From Deltaproteobacteria bacterium (lineage in GTDB: Bacteria > Desulfobacterota > Desulfuromonadia > Geobacterales > JAJYBI01), in assembly GCA_021779095.1 (NCBI GenBank), contig JAJYBI010000012.1:1-64000 (forward strand): a stretch of DNA of 64,000 nt. Reading direction: 5' to 3'. Below the pieces are notes generated by a model. It was given only the letters and a program-made list of their open reading frames with translations, was not told the DNA's origin and made no database searches. Below are positions 1 to 8,014 of the stretch, piece by piece (position 1 is the first letter of the stretch; every line of letters begins with the position of its first letter). Both the position numbers and the translations under genes were made by a program.

Positions 1-170
1 TTGATAAGCATTGCTTCTCCCGTGTCGGACTTGATCGTTTCTCGCAAAAACAATCTTATCCGTCACTGAGAGGCAATGCCCTTATTTTTTCAGCCCGCTA
101 CCCACAGATTCTGCGGACGAGGCCTTAATTCAAGCATCCGCCGAGGTGTTCGAGTAAGCAGACACGGCAC

Positions 171-206
171 AAACAATAACCCCCGCCCAGAAAACCCGAG
201 CGGGGG
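171..206 (-). terminator. Rho-independent terminator hairpin
   Basis: Five C's at 180-184 pair with five G's at 202-206, and the minus-strand RNA continues into a T-rich stretch (ttattgttt). It lies downstream of the copy of the acnB tail at 257-277. It shares the ccccc-gctcg arm with the terminator after the present acnB gene, so it may be the original acnB terminator. Confidence 0.65.
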
Positions 207-256
207 TCATATTACGCCATCAGCCTTTCAGCTTCAAGCATTTTCATCAATAAAAA

Positions 257-277
257 TTATTTGTATTCCGGCATTTC
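257..277 (-). pseudogene. Remnant of an acnB 3' end (EMPEYK-stop)
   Basis: Read on the minus strand these 21 bases encode E-M-P-E-Y-K-stop, exactly the last six residues and stop of AcnB at 862-882. Eighteen of 21 bases match, and all three differences are at third codon positions. The codon just upstream is a stop, so homology ends sharply there. I infer a duplicated or displaced end of acnB. Confidence 0.6.
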
Positions 278-280
278 TTA

Positions 281-318
281 GAGGCCGTGAGATGTTAGAC
301 GTTAGACGTGAGAAGTAA
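281..318 (-). repeat. Heptad array, copy 1
   Basis: On the minus strand this is about five tandem seven-base units of the form TNACNTC, ending in cggcctc. The same type of array recurs at 356-394 in the same orientation and near 843-862 in the opposite orientation, so arrays flank the four-helix-bundle gene and point outward. Confidence 0.65.
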
Positions 319-320
319 AA

Positions 321-353
321 TCAACCCCGTAAGCTTGCCATCAGGCCGTTCTG
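321..353 (-). pseudogene. Remnant of a four-helix-bundle gene 3' end
   Basis: The minus strand encodes Q-N-G-L-M-A-S-L-R-G-stop, close to the L-N-G-L-M-A-S-L-R at the end of the intact gene at 410-766. About 22 of 28 aligned bases match and most differences are at third codon positions. It lies between two heptad arrays. I infer a second, mostly deleted copy of the gene or a recombination scar. Confidence 0.5.
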
Positions 354-355
354 GT

Positions 356-394
356 GAGGCCGTGAGAAGTGAGACGCAAGACGTTAGACGTAAC
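356..394 (-). repeat. Heptad array, copy 2
   Basis: On the minus strand there are five tandem TNACGTC-like heptads that end in the same cggcctc as copy 1. It begins 15 bases after the stop codon of the four-helix-bundle gene. Confidence 0.65.
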
Positions 395-409
395 GGCAAA
401 TACAGCGGA

Positions 410-766
410 TCATCGTGCGTCACGTAGGCTAGCCATCAGCCCATTCAGTAGTGCGTACGTTTTATTACTTCGTTCCAGTAGCACCTCGTGGGATTTGAGA
501 AAACCAAGATCCTTCGAGAGCCGTATCTGCGTCTCCAACTCCATCAGTGACCCACGTGCGATGTTCAGAAATTGTAGGAACTCCCGTTTACTGCAACGGG
601 CAGCGCCTTCGGCGATATTGCTAGGGACGGATACCGCCGCCCGTCGCATCTGGCAGGTAATTCCGTAGATTTCCTCTTTTGGGAAGGTCGAGGTAGCCGC
701 ATAGACCTCGTTTGCTAGAGCCATTGCATCTTTCCAGACTTTCAGATTTTCATGTCTTCGACTCAC
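410..766 (-). CDS. Four-helix-bundle protein (23S rRNA intervening-sequence protein family)
   Basis: The 118-residue product has the hallmarks of the small four-helix-bundle family first found inside 23S rRNA intervening sequences. These include L-K-V-W-K-D-A-M-A-L near the start, the central F-P-x-E-E-x-Y-G-I-T-x-Q-M-R-R-A-A-x-S-V-P-x-N-I-A-E-G segment (about residues 28-54), and a helix with R-G-S-L-M-E-L-E-T-Q. The family is related to the Avd accessory proteins of diversity-generating retroelements, but no reverse transcriptase or variable repeat is seen here. Its function is unknown; relatives form pentamers that may bind nucleic acid. The gene sits alone between acnB and heptad arrays, with a copy of its own 3' end just downstream, which suggests a small mobile or recombining unit. 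Confidence 0.85.
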   Translation of the reverse strand: MSRRHENLKVWKDAMALANEVYAATSTFPKEEIYGITCQMRRAAVSVPSNIAEGAARCSKREFLQFLNIARGSLMELETQIRLSKDLGFLKSHEVLLERSNKTYALLNGLMASLRDAR

Positions 767-790
767 ATCGCCCTCCTATCTGCTGCGCAG

Positions 791-826
791 AAAGAAATAC
801 CCCCACCGAGTATACTCGAGCGGGGG
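791..826 (-). terminator. acnB rho-independent terminator
   Basis: CCCCC at 800-804 pairs with GGGGG at 822-826, around an inner palindrome cgagtatactcg. On the minus strand the hairpin is followed by TATTTCTTT. It lies 35 bases past the acnB stop codon, so it should end the acnB transcript. It resembles the hairpin at 180-206. Confidence 0.75.
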
Positions 827-842
827 CATTTCTCAACATCTC

Positions 843-864
843 ACGTCTAGCGTCTTACGTCTTA
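843..864 (+). repeat. Heptad array, copy 3 (inverted)
   Basis: Here the heptads (TCACGTC, TAGCGTC, TTACGTC) read on the plus strand, opposite to the arrays at 281-318 and 356-394, and they run into the acnB stop codon. The arrays therefore form outward-facing inverted ends around the four-helix-bundle gene. Confidence 0.6.
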
Positions 865-3411
865 CTTATACTCCGGCATTTCATCAAACTGCAGATACTG
901 ATAAATCGCATCCTTCTTCGGTTCGACCTTCTCCTTGTACACCTGCATGAACTCGGCAACCGTGGGGAGCTTGCCCATGGTGGCGGCCACCGCACCCAGC
1001 TCGGCGGAGCCGAGGAACACCTTGGCGCCGTCGCCGATCCGGTCGTCGAAGTTGCGGGTGGAGGTGGAGAACATGGTCACCCCGGCCGGTACGCGGGCCT
1101 GGTTCCCCATGCAGAGCGAACAGCCGGCGATCTCGATCCGGGCGCCGAAGGCGCTGTAGATGGAGAAGTACGCCTCGTCCTTCAGCTTCTCCTGGTCCAT
1201 CCGGGTCGGCGGGCAGATCCAGGTGCGGACCTCCGGGTTGAACTTGAGGCCGCGCCAGATCTCGGCGGCGGCGCGGAAGTGGCCGATGTTGGTCATGCAG
1301 GAGCCGAGGAAGACGTCCTGGATCGGCGTACCGGCCACCTCGGAGAGGAGCTTCACGTCGTCCGGGTCGTTCGGGCAGGCCAGGATCGGCTCCACTATCT
1401 CGGCCAGGTCGATCTCGATCACGTCGGCATAGGCGCCGGTGGCTTCCGCGTTCTTGTCCGCCTCAAGCAGTTCCGGCTTGGCGAGCCAGGCGTTCACGGC
1501 GTCGATCCGGTTCTGCAGGGTCTGGGCGTCCTGGTAGCCGTCCTTGATCATCTGCTTCATGAGCGCCACGTTGGAGCGCAGGTACGTGGCCACGCTCTCC
1601 TTGGAGAGCTGGATGCAGCCGGCGGCGGCGGAGCGCTCGGCGGCGGCGTCGGTGAGCTCGAACGCCTGCTCCACGGTGAGCTCCGGGAGCCCCTCCATCT
1701 CGAGGATGCGGCCGTTGAAGATGTTGACCTTGTTCTTCTTGGGCACGGTGAGCTTACCCTGCTTGATGGCCCAGTAGGGGATGGCGTTCACCGCGTCGCG
1801 GAGCGTAATGCCCGGATTGAGCTTCCCCTTGAAGCGGACGAGCACCGATTCCGGCATGTCCAGCGGCATGAACCCCATGGCGCCGGCAAAGGCGACGAGG
1901 CCGGAGCCGGCCGGGAAGGAGATGCCGATGGGGAAACGGGTGTGGGAGTCGCCGCCGGTCCCGACGGTGTCCGGGAGGAGCAGGCGGTTCAGCCAGGAGT
2001 GGATGACGCCGTCGCCCGGCTTCAGGGGCACGCCGCCCCGCTCGGTGATGAACTTGGGCAGGTTCTTGTGCATCTTCACGTCCGCCGGCTTGGGGTACGC
2101 CGCGGTGTGGCAGAACGACTGCATGAACATGGGGGACTGGAAGCGGAGGCAGGCCAGTTCTTTGAGCTCGTCGGCAGTCATGGGGCCGGTGGTGTCCTGG
2201 GAGCCGACGGTGGTCATCTTCGGCTCGCAGGCGGTGCCCGGGAGGATCCCCTTCACGCCGCAGGCCGCACCCACCATCTTCTGGGCCAGGGAGTACCCCT
2301 GGTTCGCTTTGGGCTCCGGGTTCACGGGGAGGGTGAAGACGTCGGTGGCACCCATCCCCAGCGCCTTCCTCGCCTTGTCGGTGACGGCGCGGCCGATGAT
2401 GAGCGGGATCCGGCCGCCGGCGCGGAACTCGTCGGCGATGGTGTTGGGGGCGAGCTTGAAGGTGGAGATGACCTCGCCCGCACCGTTCGTTACCTCACCC
2501 TTCTTCGTGTTGATGGTGATCACGTCGCCGTCGTTCATCCTGGTCACGTCCGCCTTGATCGGGAGCGCGCCGGAGTCCTGGGCGGTGTTGAAGAAGATCG
2601 GGGCGATGACGCCGCCGATGATGACGCCGGCGGTCTTCTTGTTGGGGACGCAGGGGATTGCCTCTCCCATGTGCCAGAGCACCGAGTTGCAGGCGGACTT
2701 CCGGGAGGAGCCGGTACCGACCACGTCACCCACGAAGGCGACCTGGTTCCCCTCTTTGCGCCACGCGGCGATCTGCTCGAGCCGGTTCGGGAAGCGGGTC
2801 TTGCCCATGGCCAGGGCGTGGAGCGGGATGTCCGGGCGGCTCCAGGCGTCGCCGGCGGGGGAGAAGTCGTCGGTGTTGATCTCCCCTTCCACCTTGAACA
2901 CCTTCACCTTGATCGTCTCGGGGACGCCGGGGCGGTTGGTAAACCACTCGGCATCGGCCCAGGACTGGAGCACCTTTTTCGCGGCGGCGTTGGTCTTGGC
3001 GAGTGCAACGACCCGGTCGAAGCCGTCGTACACGAGGGTGATGCCGGAGAGGGCTTTAGCCGCCTCGTCCGCGAGGGCCGCGTCGGAGAGCGCATCGATG
3101 AGCGGACCCACGTTGTAGCCGCCGATCATGGTGCCGAGCATCCGGATCGCGTCAACCTTGGAGATGAGGGCGGAGGATTTGGTCCCCTTCACGATCTCGG
3201 CGAGGAACGCCGCCTTCACCTCGGCCGCCGGATCGACGCCGGGGGAGACCCGTTCCTTGATGAGATGGACCAGGAGTTCCTCCCGGCCGGCCGGCGGGGA
3301 CTGCAAAAGCTGGCAGAGTTCGGCGGTCTGCTCGGGGCTGAGCGGCAGCGCCGGGATTCCCTGGGAGTTACGCTCCTCTTCGTGCTTCAGATACGCTTCG
3401 ATCATGTGCAT
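862..3411 (-). CDS. acnB: Aconitate hydratase B
   Basis: Bifunctional aconitase B (849 residues, normal for AcnB) interconverts citrate and isocitrate in the TCA cycle and can also act on 2-methylisocitrate. The N-terminal helical HEAT-like domain and swivel domain come first, as is typical of AcnB. The three [4Fe-4S] ligands are Cys705 (L-G-S-C-M-T-N), Cys764 and Cys767 (C-S-L-C-M-G-N), with the 59- and 3-residue spacing of E. coli AcnB. The ATG start has an AGGAGG ribosome site a few bases upstream. The gene is monocistronic: a near-consensus promoter with repeated GTATAC boxes lies upstream and a strong terminator downstream. The cytoplasmic enzyme fits an acetate-oxidising metabolism. Confidence 0.97.
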   Translation of the reverse strand: MHMIEAYLKHEEERNSQGIPALPLSPEQTAELCQLLQSPPAGREELLVHLIKERVSPGVDPAAEVKAAFLAEIVKGTKSSALISKVDAIRMLGTMIGGYNVGPLIDALSDAALADEAAKALSGITLVYDGFDRVVALAKTNAAAKKVLQSWADAEWFTNRPGVPETIKVKVFKVEGEINTDDFSPAGDAWSRPDIPLHALAMGKTRFPNRLEQIAAWRKEGNQVAFVGDVVGTGSSRKSACNSVLWHMGEAIPCVPNKKTAGVIIGGVIAPIFFNTAQDSGALPIKADVTRMNDGDVITINTKKGEVTNGAGEVISTFKLAPNTIADEFRAGGRIPLIIGRAVTDKARKALGMGATDVFTLPVNPEPKANQGYSLAQKMVGAACGVKGILPGTACEPKMTTVGSQDTTGPMTADELKELACLRFQSPMFMQSFCHTAAYPKPADVKMHKNLPKFITERGGVPLKPGDGVIHSWLNRLLLPDTVGTGGDSHTRFPIGISFPAGSGLVAFAGAMGFMPLDMPESVLVRFKGKLNPGITLRDAVNAIPYWAIKQGKLTVPKKNKVNIFNGRILEMEGLPELTVEQAFELTDAAAERSAAAGCIQLSKESVATYLRSNVALMKQMIKDGYQDAQTLQNRIDAVNAWLAKPELLEADKNAEATGAYADVIEIDLAEIVEPILACPNDPDDVKLLSEVAGTPIQDVFLGSCMTNIGHFRAAAEIWRGLKFNPEVRTWICPPTRMDQEKLKDEAYFSIYSAFGARIEIAGCSLCMGNQARVPAGVTMFSTSTRNFDDRIGDGAKVFLGSAELGAVAATMGKLPTVAEFMQVYKEKVEPKKDAIYQYLQFDEMPEYK

Positions 3412-3443
3412 CCTCCTCTGATATTATCGTCTTCCAACGTGCC

Positions 3444-3475
3444 GTATACAGAACGATTGAGAGTATACTGTATAC
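3444..3475. promoter_or_regulatory. Putative operator, three GTATAC boxes in the acnB promoter
   Basis: GTATAC occurs at 3444-3449, 3463-3468 and 3470-3475. The last two form the palindrome gtatac-t-gtatac, which covers the -10 hexamer; the first lies downstream of it. The TTGTATAC form resembles operators of GntR-family regulators. A repressor bound here would block RNA polymerase. No cognate regulator is encoded nearby. Confidence 0.5.
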
Positions 3476-3497
3476 AATTATCGCACCGGTTTGTCAA
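3469..3497 (-). promoter_or_regulatory. acnB sigma-70 promoter
   Basis: On the minus strand TTGACA (3492-3497) and TATACA (3469-3474) are separated by 17 bases, close to consensus. The -35 box overlaps the stop codon of the upstream rarD gene. The predicted transcript has a leader of about 50 bases. Confidence 0.75.
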
Positions 3498-4396
3498 TCG
3501 GAGAAACGAGGGGCGGCGCGCAGGGCGTCGACGGAGTAGCAGGCGAGCCCCGCCCAGATGCAGAGGAAGCTTACGAGGTGGCCGGGGGTGAACGGCTCGC
3601 CGTAGAAGACGACCGCGAGCAGAAAATGGAAGGTCGGGGTGATGTACTGGAGAAAGCCGATGGTGGCGAGCCGCAGGCGCCTGGCCGCGGCGGCAAAGGC
3701 GATGAGCGGCAGCGACGTAATGACCCCGGCGAGCGGCAGCAGGAGGTCGTCGGACAGCGACCCGGCGAGGAAGCTCCCCTCCCCGTGGAGGCGGAGCCAG
3801 AGGAGGTACGCAAGCGCAAGCGGCCCGGCGACCGCCGTCTCCACCATGAGCCCCGCCTGCGCCTCCACCCGCGCCGTCTTCCGCAAGAGCCCGTAGGTCC
3901 CGAAGGTGGCCGCCAGGACCAGCGCAATCCAGGGGAAGCGGCCGAACCGGGCTGCCTGCAGTGCCACGCCGCAGACGGCGAGGATAAGCCCGACAAGCTG
4001 CCCCCGCCGCAGCCGCTCCCCCAGGAAGCAGCGCCCCAGCAGTACGCTCACGAGCGGGGTGATGAAGTAGCCGAGGCTCGACTGGAGGATCTCGTTCGTC
4101 TCCACTGCGTAGATAAAGACGAGCCAGTTGGTGGCGATGAGGCAGGAGGTGACCGTGAGCGTCAGGAACGTGCGGCGCTCGGAGAGCGCGGCGCGGACGG
4201 CGGTCCACTCCCCCCGCAGGCTCGTGAGCAGCAGAAGGAACAGGAGCGACCAGACCACCCGGTGGGAGACCATCTCCAGCGGCGGGACGTGGCGCATGTA
4301 GACGAAGTAGACCGGGAAGAGCCCCCAGAAGGAGTAGGCGGCGAGCCCGAGCAGCAGGCCGGTGCGGGCCCGCGGGTCGCGGTCGGGGGCGGTCAT
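3494..4396 (-). CDS. rarD: RarD-type EamA-family transporter
   Basis: This 300-residue inner-membrane protein has about ten hydrophobic segments, as expected for two EamA repeats. The N-terminal G-L-L-L-G-L-A-A-Y-S-F-W-G-L-F-P-V-Y-F segment and R-V-V-W-S are typical of RarD (chloramphenicol-sensitive protein) relatives. The substrate is unknown; the superfamily exports small metabolites. It starts 31 bases after the livF stop codon in the same direction, so it may be co-transcribed with the liv genes, though no functional link is evident. Its stop codon overlaps the -35 box of acnB. Confidence 0.88.
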   Translation of the reverse strand: MTAPDRDPRARTGLLLGLAAYSFWGLFPVYFVYMRHVPPLEMVSHRVVWSLLFLLLLTSLRGEWTAVRAALSERRTFLTLTVTSCLIATNWLVFIYAVETNEILQSSLGYFITPLVSVLLGRCFLGERLRRGQLVGLILAVCGVALQAARFGRFPWIALVLAATFGTYGLLRKTARVEAQAGLMVETAVAGPLALAYLLWLRLHGEGSFLAGSLSDDLLLPLAGVITSLPLIAFAAAARRLRLATIGFLQYITPTFHFLLAVVFYGEPFTPGHLVSFLCIWAGLACYSVDALRAAPRFSD

Positions 4397-4427
4397 GGAA
4401 GACGAGGGAACGAAACGGCCGGCATGG

Positions 4428-5132
4428 CTACTCGCCGAGATAGGCGCTGCGCACCTGCGGATCGGCGGCGAGCTCCGAGGCCTTCCCCTGGAGGACGCAC
4501 GCGCCCGTCTCCAGCACGTAGGCCCGGGTGGCGATGGCGAGCGCCATACTGGCGTTCTGCTCCACCAGCATGATGGTGGTGCCGGCTCCGTTGATCTCCC
4601 GGACGATCTCGAAGATCTTCTCCACCAGCATCGGGGCGAGCCCCATGGACGGCTCGTCCAGGAGGAGCAGGCGCGGGGTCGACATGAGCGCCCGCCCCAT
4701 GGCGAGCATCTGCTGCTCGCCGCCGGAGAGGGTCCGGGCCGGCTGCTTCCTGCGCTCCGCCAGCCGCGGGAAGAGCGCGAAGACCCGTTCCATCTCCCGC
4801 TTCACCCCCTGCCGGTCGCTGCGGGTATAGGCCCCCATCTCCAGGTTCTCCAGCACGCTCATCCGGGCGAAGACCCGCCGCCCCTCCGGCACCTGGGAGA
4901 TCCCGCGCCGGACGATCTCGTGGGGGGGAGCGCCGGTGATCTCCTCCCCCTCGAAGGAGATCCGGCCGGACCTCGCCGGCACGATCCCGGAGACGGCGTT
5001 CAGGATCGTGGTCTTCCCCGCGCCGTTGGCCCCGATGAGCGCCACGATCTCCCCCGCCTCCACCCGGCAGGAAACGTTCTGCAGCGCCTTGATGGCACCG
5101 TAGTTCACGTGCAGGTTTTCTACTGCAAGCAT
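4428..5132 (-). CDS. livF: Branched-chain amino acid ABC transporter, ATP-binding protein LivF
   Basis: This 234-residue ABC ATPase pairs with LivG to drive uptake of leucine, isoleucine and valine. It has Walker A G-A-N-G-A-G-K-T-T (about 33-41), the signature L-S-G-G-E-Q-Q-M-L, and Walker B L-L-L-L-D-E-P-S-M-G-L-A-P, which is characteristic of LivF. The ATG has an AAAGGTGG ribosome site 6 bases upstream. It is the last transporter gene of the liv operon, but 224 bases containing a long inverted repeat separate it from livG, unlike the tight spacing of the other liv genes. Confidence 0.95.
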   Translation of the reverse strand: MLAVENLHVNYGAIKALQNVSCRVEAGEIVALIGANGAGKTTILNAVSGIVPARSGRISFEGEEITGAPPHEIVRRGISQVPEGRRVFARMSVLENLEMGAYTRSDRQGVKREMERVFALFPRLAERRKQPARTLSGGEQQMLAMGRALMSTPRLLLLDEPSMGLAPMLVEKIFEIVREINGAGTTIMLVEQNASMALAIATRAYVLETGACVLQGKASELAADPQVRSAYLGE

Positions 5133-5356
5133 GCATCCACCTTTAGACCCGTCAGGGTCCTCATCCTTTAGGCCCGTTAGTCTTTTGCGACGTGAGTTTT
5201 ACATTTTGCGAGCAGACGTGAATAACCAAAACCGTTTCACACGGATAACATCGGATCAATGCGGATCACAATCTGATCAAACAAAAAAGATGGTTTAATC
5301 CGCATTTATCCGAAGTTATCAGATTTGATCCGTGTGAAATTGTCTTTGTGCCACCT
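5133..5356. repeat. Intergenic inverted repeat between livG and livF
   Basis: The arm at 5235-5266 (tttcacacggat followed by aacatcggat and aatgcggat) pairs with its inverse at about 5290-5340, with a ten-base insertion in one arm. The minus-strand transcript of the liv operon could fold it into a long hairpin. It resembles the repeat at 22310-22423 in its GGATAAC and GCGGAT units. Bases 5144-5215 also hold two short direct repeats (tttagRcccgt and ttttgcga). No gene is seen. Confidence 0.7.
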
Positions 5357-6121
5357 TCAGTGCGCTTTCCCCAGGTACGCCTCGATGACGGCGGGATTCT
5401 CCCGGATCTCCGCCGGCCCCCCCTCGGCGATCTTCACCCCGTAGTCCAGGACGGCGATCCGGTTGCAGAGCCCCATGACGAACCGCATGTCGTGCTCCAC
5501 GAGGAAGACCGTGATGCCGCTGTCGCCGATGTTTCGCACCATCTCCATGAGGGACTGCTTCTCCTGGGGATTCATCCCCGCCGCCGGCTCGTCCAAAAGC
5601 AGCAGCTTCGGCTTCAGCGCCAGGGCCCGGGCGATCTCCAGCCGCCGCTGCTCGCCGTAGGGGAGGTTCGCCGCATGGTCGCAGGCCCGGTGCACGAGAT
5701 CCACCCGCCGCAGGCACTCCAGCGCCCATTCGGCGAGCCCGCACTCCTCCCGCCGCACCCAGGGGGCGAAGGTGAGGAGCGCCCCGGCCAAGTCCTGGCT
5801 TCCCTGCGTGTGGGCGCCGATCATGACGTTCTCCAGCACGGAGAGATCATTGAAGAGCCGGATGTTCTGGAAGGTGCGACCGATGCCGTCCCGCGCCACG
5901 AGATGGGGCTTGCGGCCGCCGATGGACCGGCCGTCGAAGGTGATCGTCCCCGCCGTCGGGCGGTAGATCCCGGTGATCAGGTTGAAGATGGTGCTCTTCC
6001 CCGCGCCGTTGGGGCCGATGAGGCCGAGGATCTCCCCCTTCGCCACGGACAGGTCCACCCCGTCCACCGCCACCAGCCCGCCGAAGCGGATCGTCACCCC
6101 GGAAAGGTTCAGGATCGTCAT
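5357..6121 (-). CDS. livG: Branched-chain amino acid ABC transporter, ATP-binding protein LivG
   Basis: The second ATPase of the Liv transporter has 254 residues. It has Walker [10 protein letters not shown], the extended LivG loop after the Q-loop, the signature [10 protein letters not shown] (the LivG variant of LSGGQ), and Walker [14 protein letters not shown] chose the ATG at 6121 because it overlaps the livM stop as ATGA and gives the standard N-terminus M-T-I-L-N-L. A longer in-frame start exists inside livM. Confidence 0.95.
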   Translation of the reverse strand: MTILNLSGVTIRFGGLVAVDGVDLSVAKGEILGLIGPNGAGKSTIFNLITGIYRPTAGTITFDGRSIGGRKPHLVARDGIGRTFQNIRLFNDLSVLENVMIGAHTQGSQDLAGALLTFAPWVRREECGLAEWALECLRRVDLVHRACDHAANLPYGEQRRLEIARALALKPKLLLLDEPAAGMNPQEKQSLMEMVRNIGDSGITVFLVEHDMRFVMGLCNRIAVLDYGVKIAEGGPAEIRENPAVIEAYLGKAH

Positions 6122-7023
6122 GCACCCTCCCCCTTCCCGCCATCGCGGCCGCAGGCGCCCAGGCCGCACTTGCGCATGAGGAGGCCGGAGAAGCTGACCC
6201 CGCCCAGGAGCCCGTTGGGGCGGAAGACCATGAGGAGCACGAGGAGCGCGCCGTAGACGAGCATCCGGTACTGGGACATGAAGCGGAGGAACTCGGGGGC
6301 GGCGGTGAGGATGGAGGCGCCGACGACGGAGCCGGCCACGGAGCCGAGCCCCCCCAGCACTACCATGTTGAGCATGTCCACCGACTTCATGAAACCGAAG
6401 TCCGAGGGGTTGATATAGCCGAGGAAGTGGGCGTACAGCCCGCCCCCCACCCCGGCGAGGAATGAGCCGAAGGCAAACGACTGGATCTTGTAGCGGGTGA
6501 GGTTGATCCCCATCGCCTCGGCGGCGATCTCGTCGTCCCGGATCGCCTTCAAGGCCCGGCCGAACCGCGACTCCTTGATGAAGGAGCAGGCGACGATGGT
6601 GAGGATGGCGATGGCCCAGACGTACACCGGCATCGGGATGGAGCTGGCGGGCGGCGGCACCGTGAGCCCCAGGGCGCGGTTGGTGATCTCCATGTTGAGG
6701 AAGACCACCTTGACGATCTCGGCGAACCCGAGGGTGCAGATGGCCAGGTAGTCGCCGGTGAGTCTGAGGATCGGGTAGCCGATGAGGGCGGCCACCAGGG
6801 CGGAGAAGAGCCCGGCAGCGAGGAGGTTCAGGGCGAACGGCACGCCGGGGAACCGCAGGGTGATGAGGGCGCTCGCAAAGGCGCCGGTGCTCATGAACGC
6901 CGCGTGCCCCAGGGAGAGCTGGCCGGTGATCCCGGTGATCAGGTTCAGCCCCAGGGCCAGGACGATGGCGATCCCGATGTTCACGAGGATCTGCAGGATG
7001 TAGGGGTCAATACCGTTCAGCAT
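6118..7023 (-). CDS. livM: Branched-chain amino acid ABC transporter permease LivM
   Basis: This membrane subunit of the Liv importer has 301 residues and about eight to ten hydrophobic segments. The family-typical motif [11 protein letters not shown] follows the Q-L-S-L segment. The cytoplasmic coupling region [15 protein letters not shown] is clear at about residues 161-175. AAAGG precedes the ATG. It overlaps livG by four bases and lies 31 bases after livH. Confidence 0.95.
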   Translation of the reverse strand: MLNGIDPYILQILVNIGIAIVLALGLNLITGITGQLSLGHAAFMSTGAFASALITLRFPGVPFALNLLAAGLFSALVAALIGYPILRLTGDYLAICTLGFAEIVKVVFLNMEITNRALGLTVPPPASSIPMPVYVWAIAILTIVACSFIKESRFGRALKAIRDDEIAAEAMGINLTRYKIQSFAFGSFLAGVGGGLYAHFLGYINPSDFGFMKSVDMLNMVVLGGLGSVAGSVVGASILTAAPEFLRFMSQYRMLVYGALLVLLMVFRPNGLLGGVSFSGLLMRKCGLGACGRDGGKGEGA

Positions 7024-7054
7024 TACCGGCCTTTCTTCTCACTTCTCACGACTA

Positions 7055-7930
7055 TCACACCTTCTTCTGGATGGCCCGCCCCAAAAGCCCGGTCGGCTTC
7101 ACGAGGAGGACGAGGATGAGGATGGCGAAGGCAATGGCGTCCCGGTAGGAGGAGTAGCCGGCGGCGACCCCGAGCACCTCCGTCACCCCGAGGAAGAGCC
7201 CCCCCAGCATGGCGCCGGGGATGGAGCCGATCCCCCCGAGCACCGCGGCGGCGAACGCCTTCAGCCCCGCCATGAGCCCCATGTTGAAGGAGACGGCGTT
7301 GAACAGGAGCCCCACCAGTACACCGCCGGCGCCGGCCAGGGCCGAGCCGATGGCGAAGGTGAAGGAGATGACCCGGTTCACGTCGATCCCCATGAGCGCC
7401 GCCGTCTGGTAGTCCTCGGAGACGGCCCGCATCGCCTTGCCGATCTTCGTCCGGCGCACGATGAACTCCAGCCCCAGCATGAGGAGCGCGGAGACGCCGA
7501 TGATGAGGAGCTGCAGGGAGGAGATCTCCGCCCCCGCCATATGGATCTGCCGCACCGGGAAGGCGGTATCGGGGAACGGTTTGGCGTCGGCGCCGAAGAG
7601 CATGAGTGCCAGGGAGGAGAGGAAGATGGAGACGCCGATGGCAGAGATGAGGGCGGAGAGCCGGGAGGAACGGCGGAGCGGCCGGTAGGCGATCCGTTCG
7701 ATCACCACCCCCATGACGGTGCAGACGGCCATGGCGGCGAGCATGGCGAGGAAGATGTTCAGGTGGAACCTGGTGACCGCGATCAGGCCGACGAACGCCC
7801 CCGCCATGAAGATCTCGCCGTGGGCGAAGTTGATGAGGGCGATGATGCCGTACACCATGGTGTATCCCAGGGCGATGAGGGCGTAGACGCTGCCGAGGGC
7901 GATGCCGTTGATGAGCTGCTGGAGGAGCAT
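7055..7930 (-). CDS. livH: Branched-chain amino acid ABC transporter permease LivH
   Basis: First gene of the liv operon, encoding a 291-residue permease. It has the LivH signature G-Y-T-M-V-Y-G-I-I-A-L-I-N-F-A-H-G-E near the N-terminus and the coupling region A-V-S-E-D-Y-Q-T-A-A-L-M-G-I-D. It forms the membrane channel with LivM. AGGA lies before the ATG. A promoter candidate is present at 7971-8000. No substrate-binding gene is in the operon; the orphan livK-like gene at 19840-21006 may supply it. Confidence 0.95.
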   Translation of the reverse strand: MLLQQLINGIALGSVYALIALGYTMVYGIIALINFAHGEIFMAGAFVGLIAVTRFHLNIFLAMLAAMAVCTVMGVVIERIAYRPLRRSSRLSALISAIGVSIFLSSLALMLFGADAKPFPDTAFPVRQIHMAGAEISSLQLLIIGVSALLMLGLEFIVRRTKIGKAMRAVSEDYQTAALMGIDVNRVISFTFAIGSALAGAGGVLVGLLFNAVSFNMGLMAGLKAFAAAVLGGIGSIPGAMLGGLFLGVTEVLGVAAGYSSYRDAIAFAILILVLLVKPTGLLGRAIQKKV

Positions 7931-7970
7931 GGGCCGTCCTGGATGCCTGAGTGGGCGTTACATGCCGAGT

Positions 7971-8000
7971 TTTATAGCATATCGGGTAACGTTACGGCAA
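7971..8000 (-). promoter_or_regulatory. Putative liv operon promoter with palindromic operator
   Basis: On the minus strand TTGCCG (7995-8000) and TATAAA (7971-7976) are 18 bases apart. The perfect palindrome gtaacgttac (7986-7995) fills most of the spacer and is a plausible regulator site. The promoter starts only 15 bases past the end of the restriction gene. Confidence 0.5.
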
Positions 8001-8014
8001 CAGAGGAGGGAATC

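Larger units (their letters stand above)
1..409. other. Intergenic zone without an intact gene
   Basis: I see no convincing intact gene here. The first 70 bases are open on the plus strand and could be the last 22 codons of a gene entering from the left, but there is nothing to identify it. The rest holds a terminator hairpin (180-206), a copy of the last six acnB codons (257-277), two heptad arrays (281-318 and 356-394) and a copy of the end of the four-helix-bundle gene (321-353), each listed separately. Confidence 0.6.

Noticed and set aside
1..70. The last 22 codons of a plus-strand gene
   Set aside because: The frame is open from base 1 but too short to identify or support.
76..318. A possible 80-residue gene
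   Set aside because: It runs through the terminator and heptad array, has no ribosome site and no recognisable motif.
281..394. A CRISPR array
   Set aside because: The repeat units are only seven bases, contiguous and without spacers.
712..3591. A 959-codon open frame on the plus strand
   Set aside because: It lies opposite acnB, has low-complexity Gly/Val/Asp/His-rich translation and no family motif. Long antisense frames are expected in GC-rich DNA.
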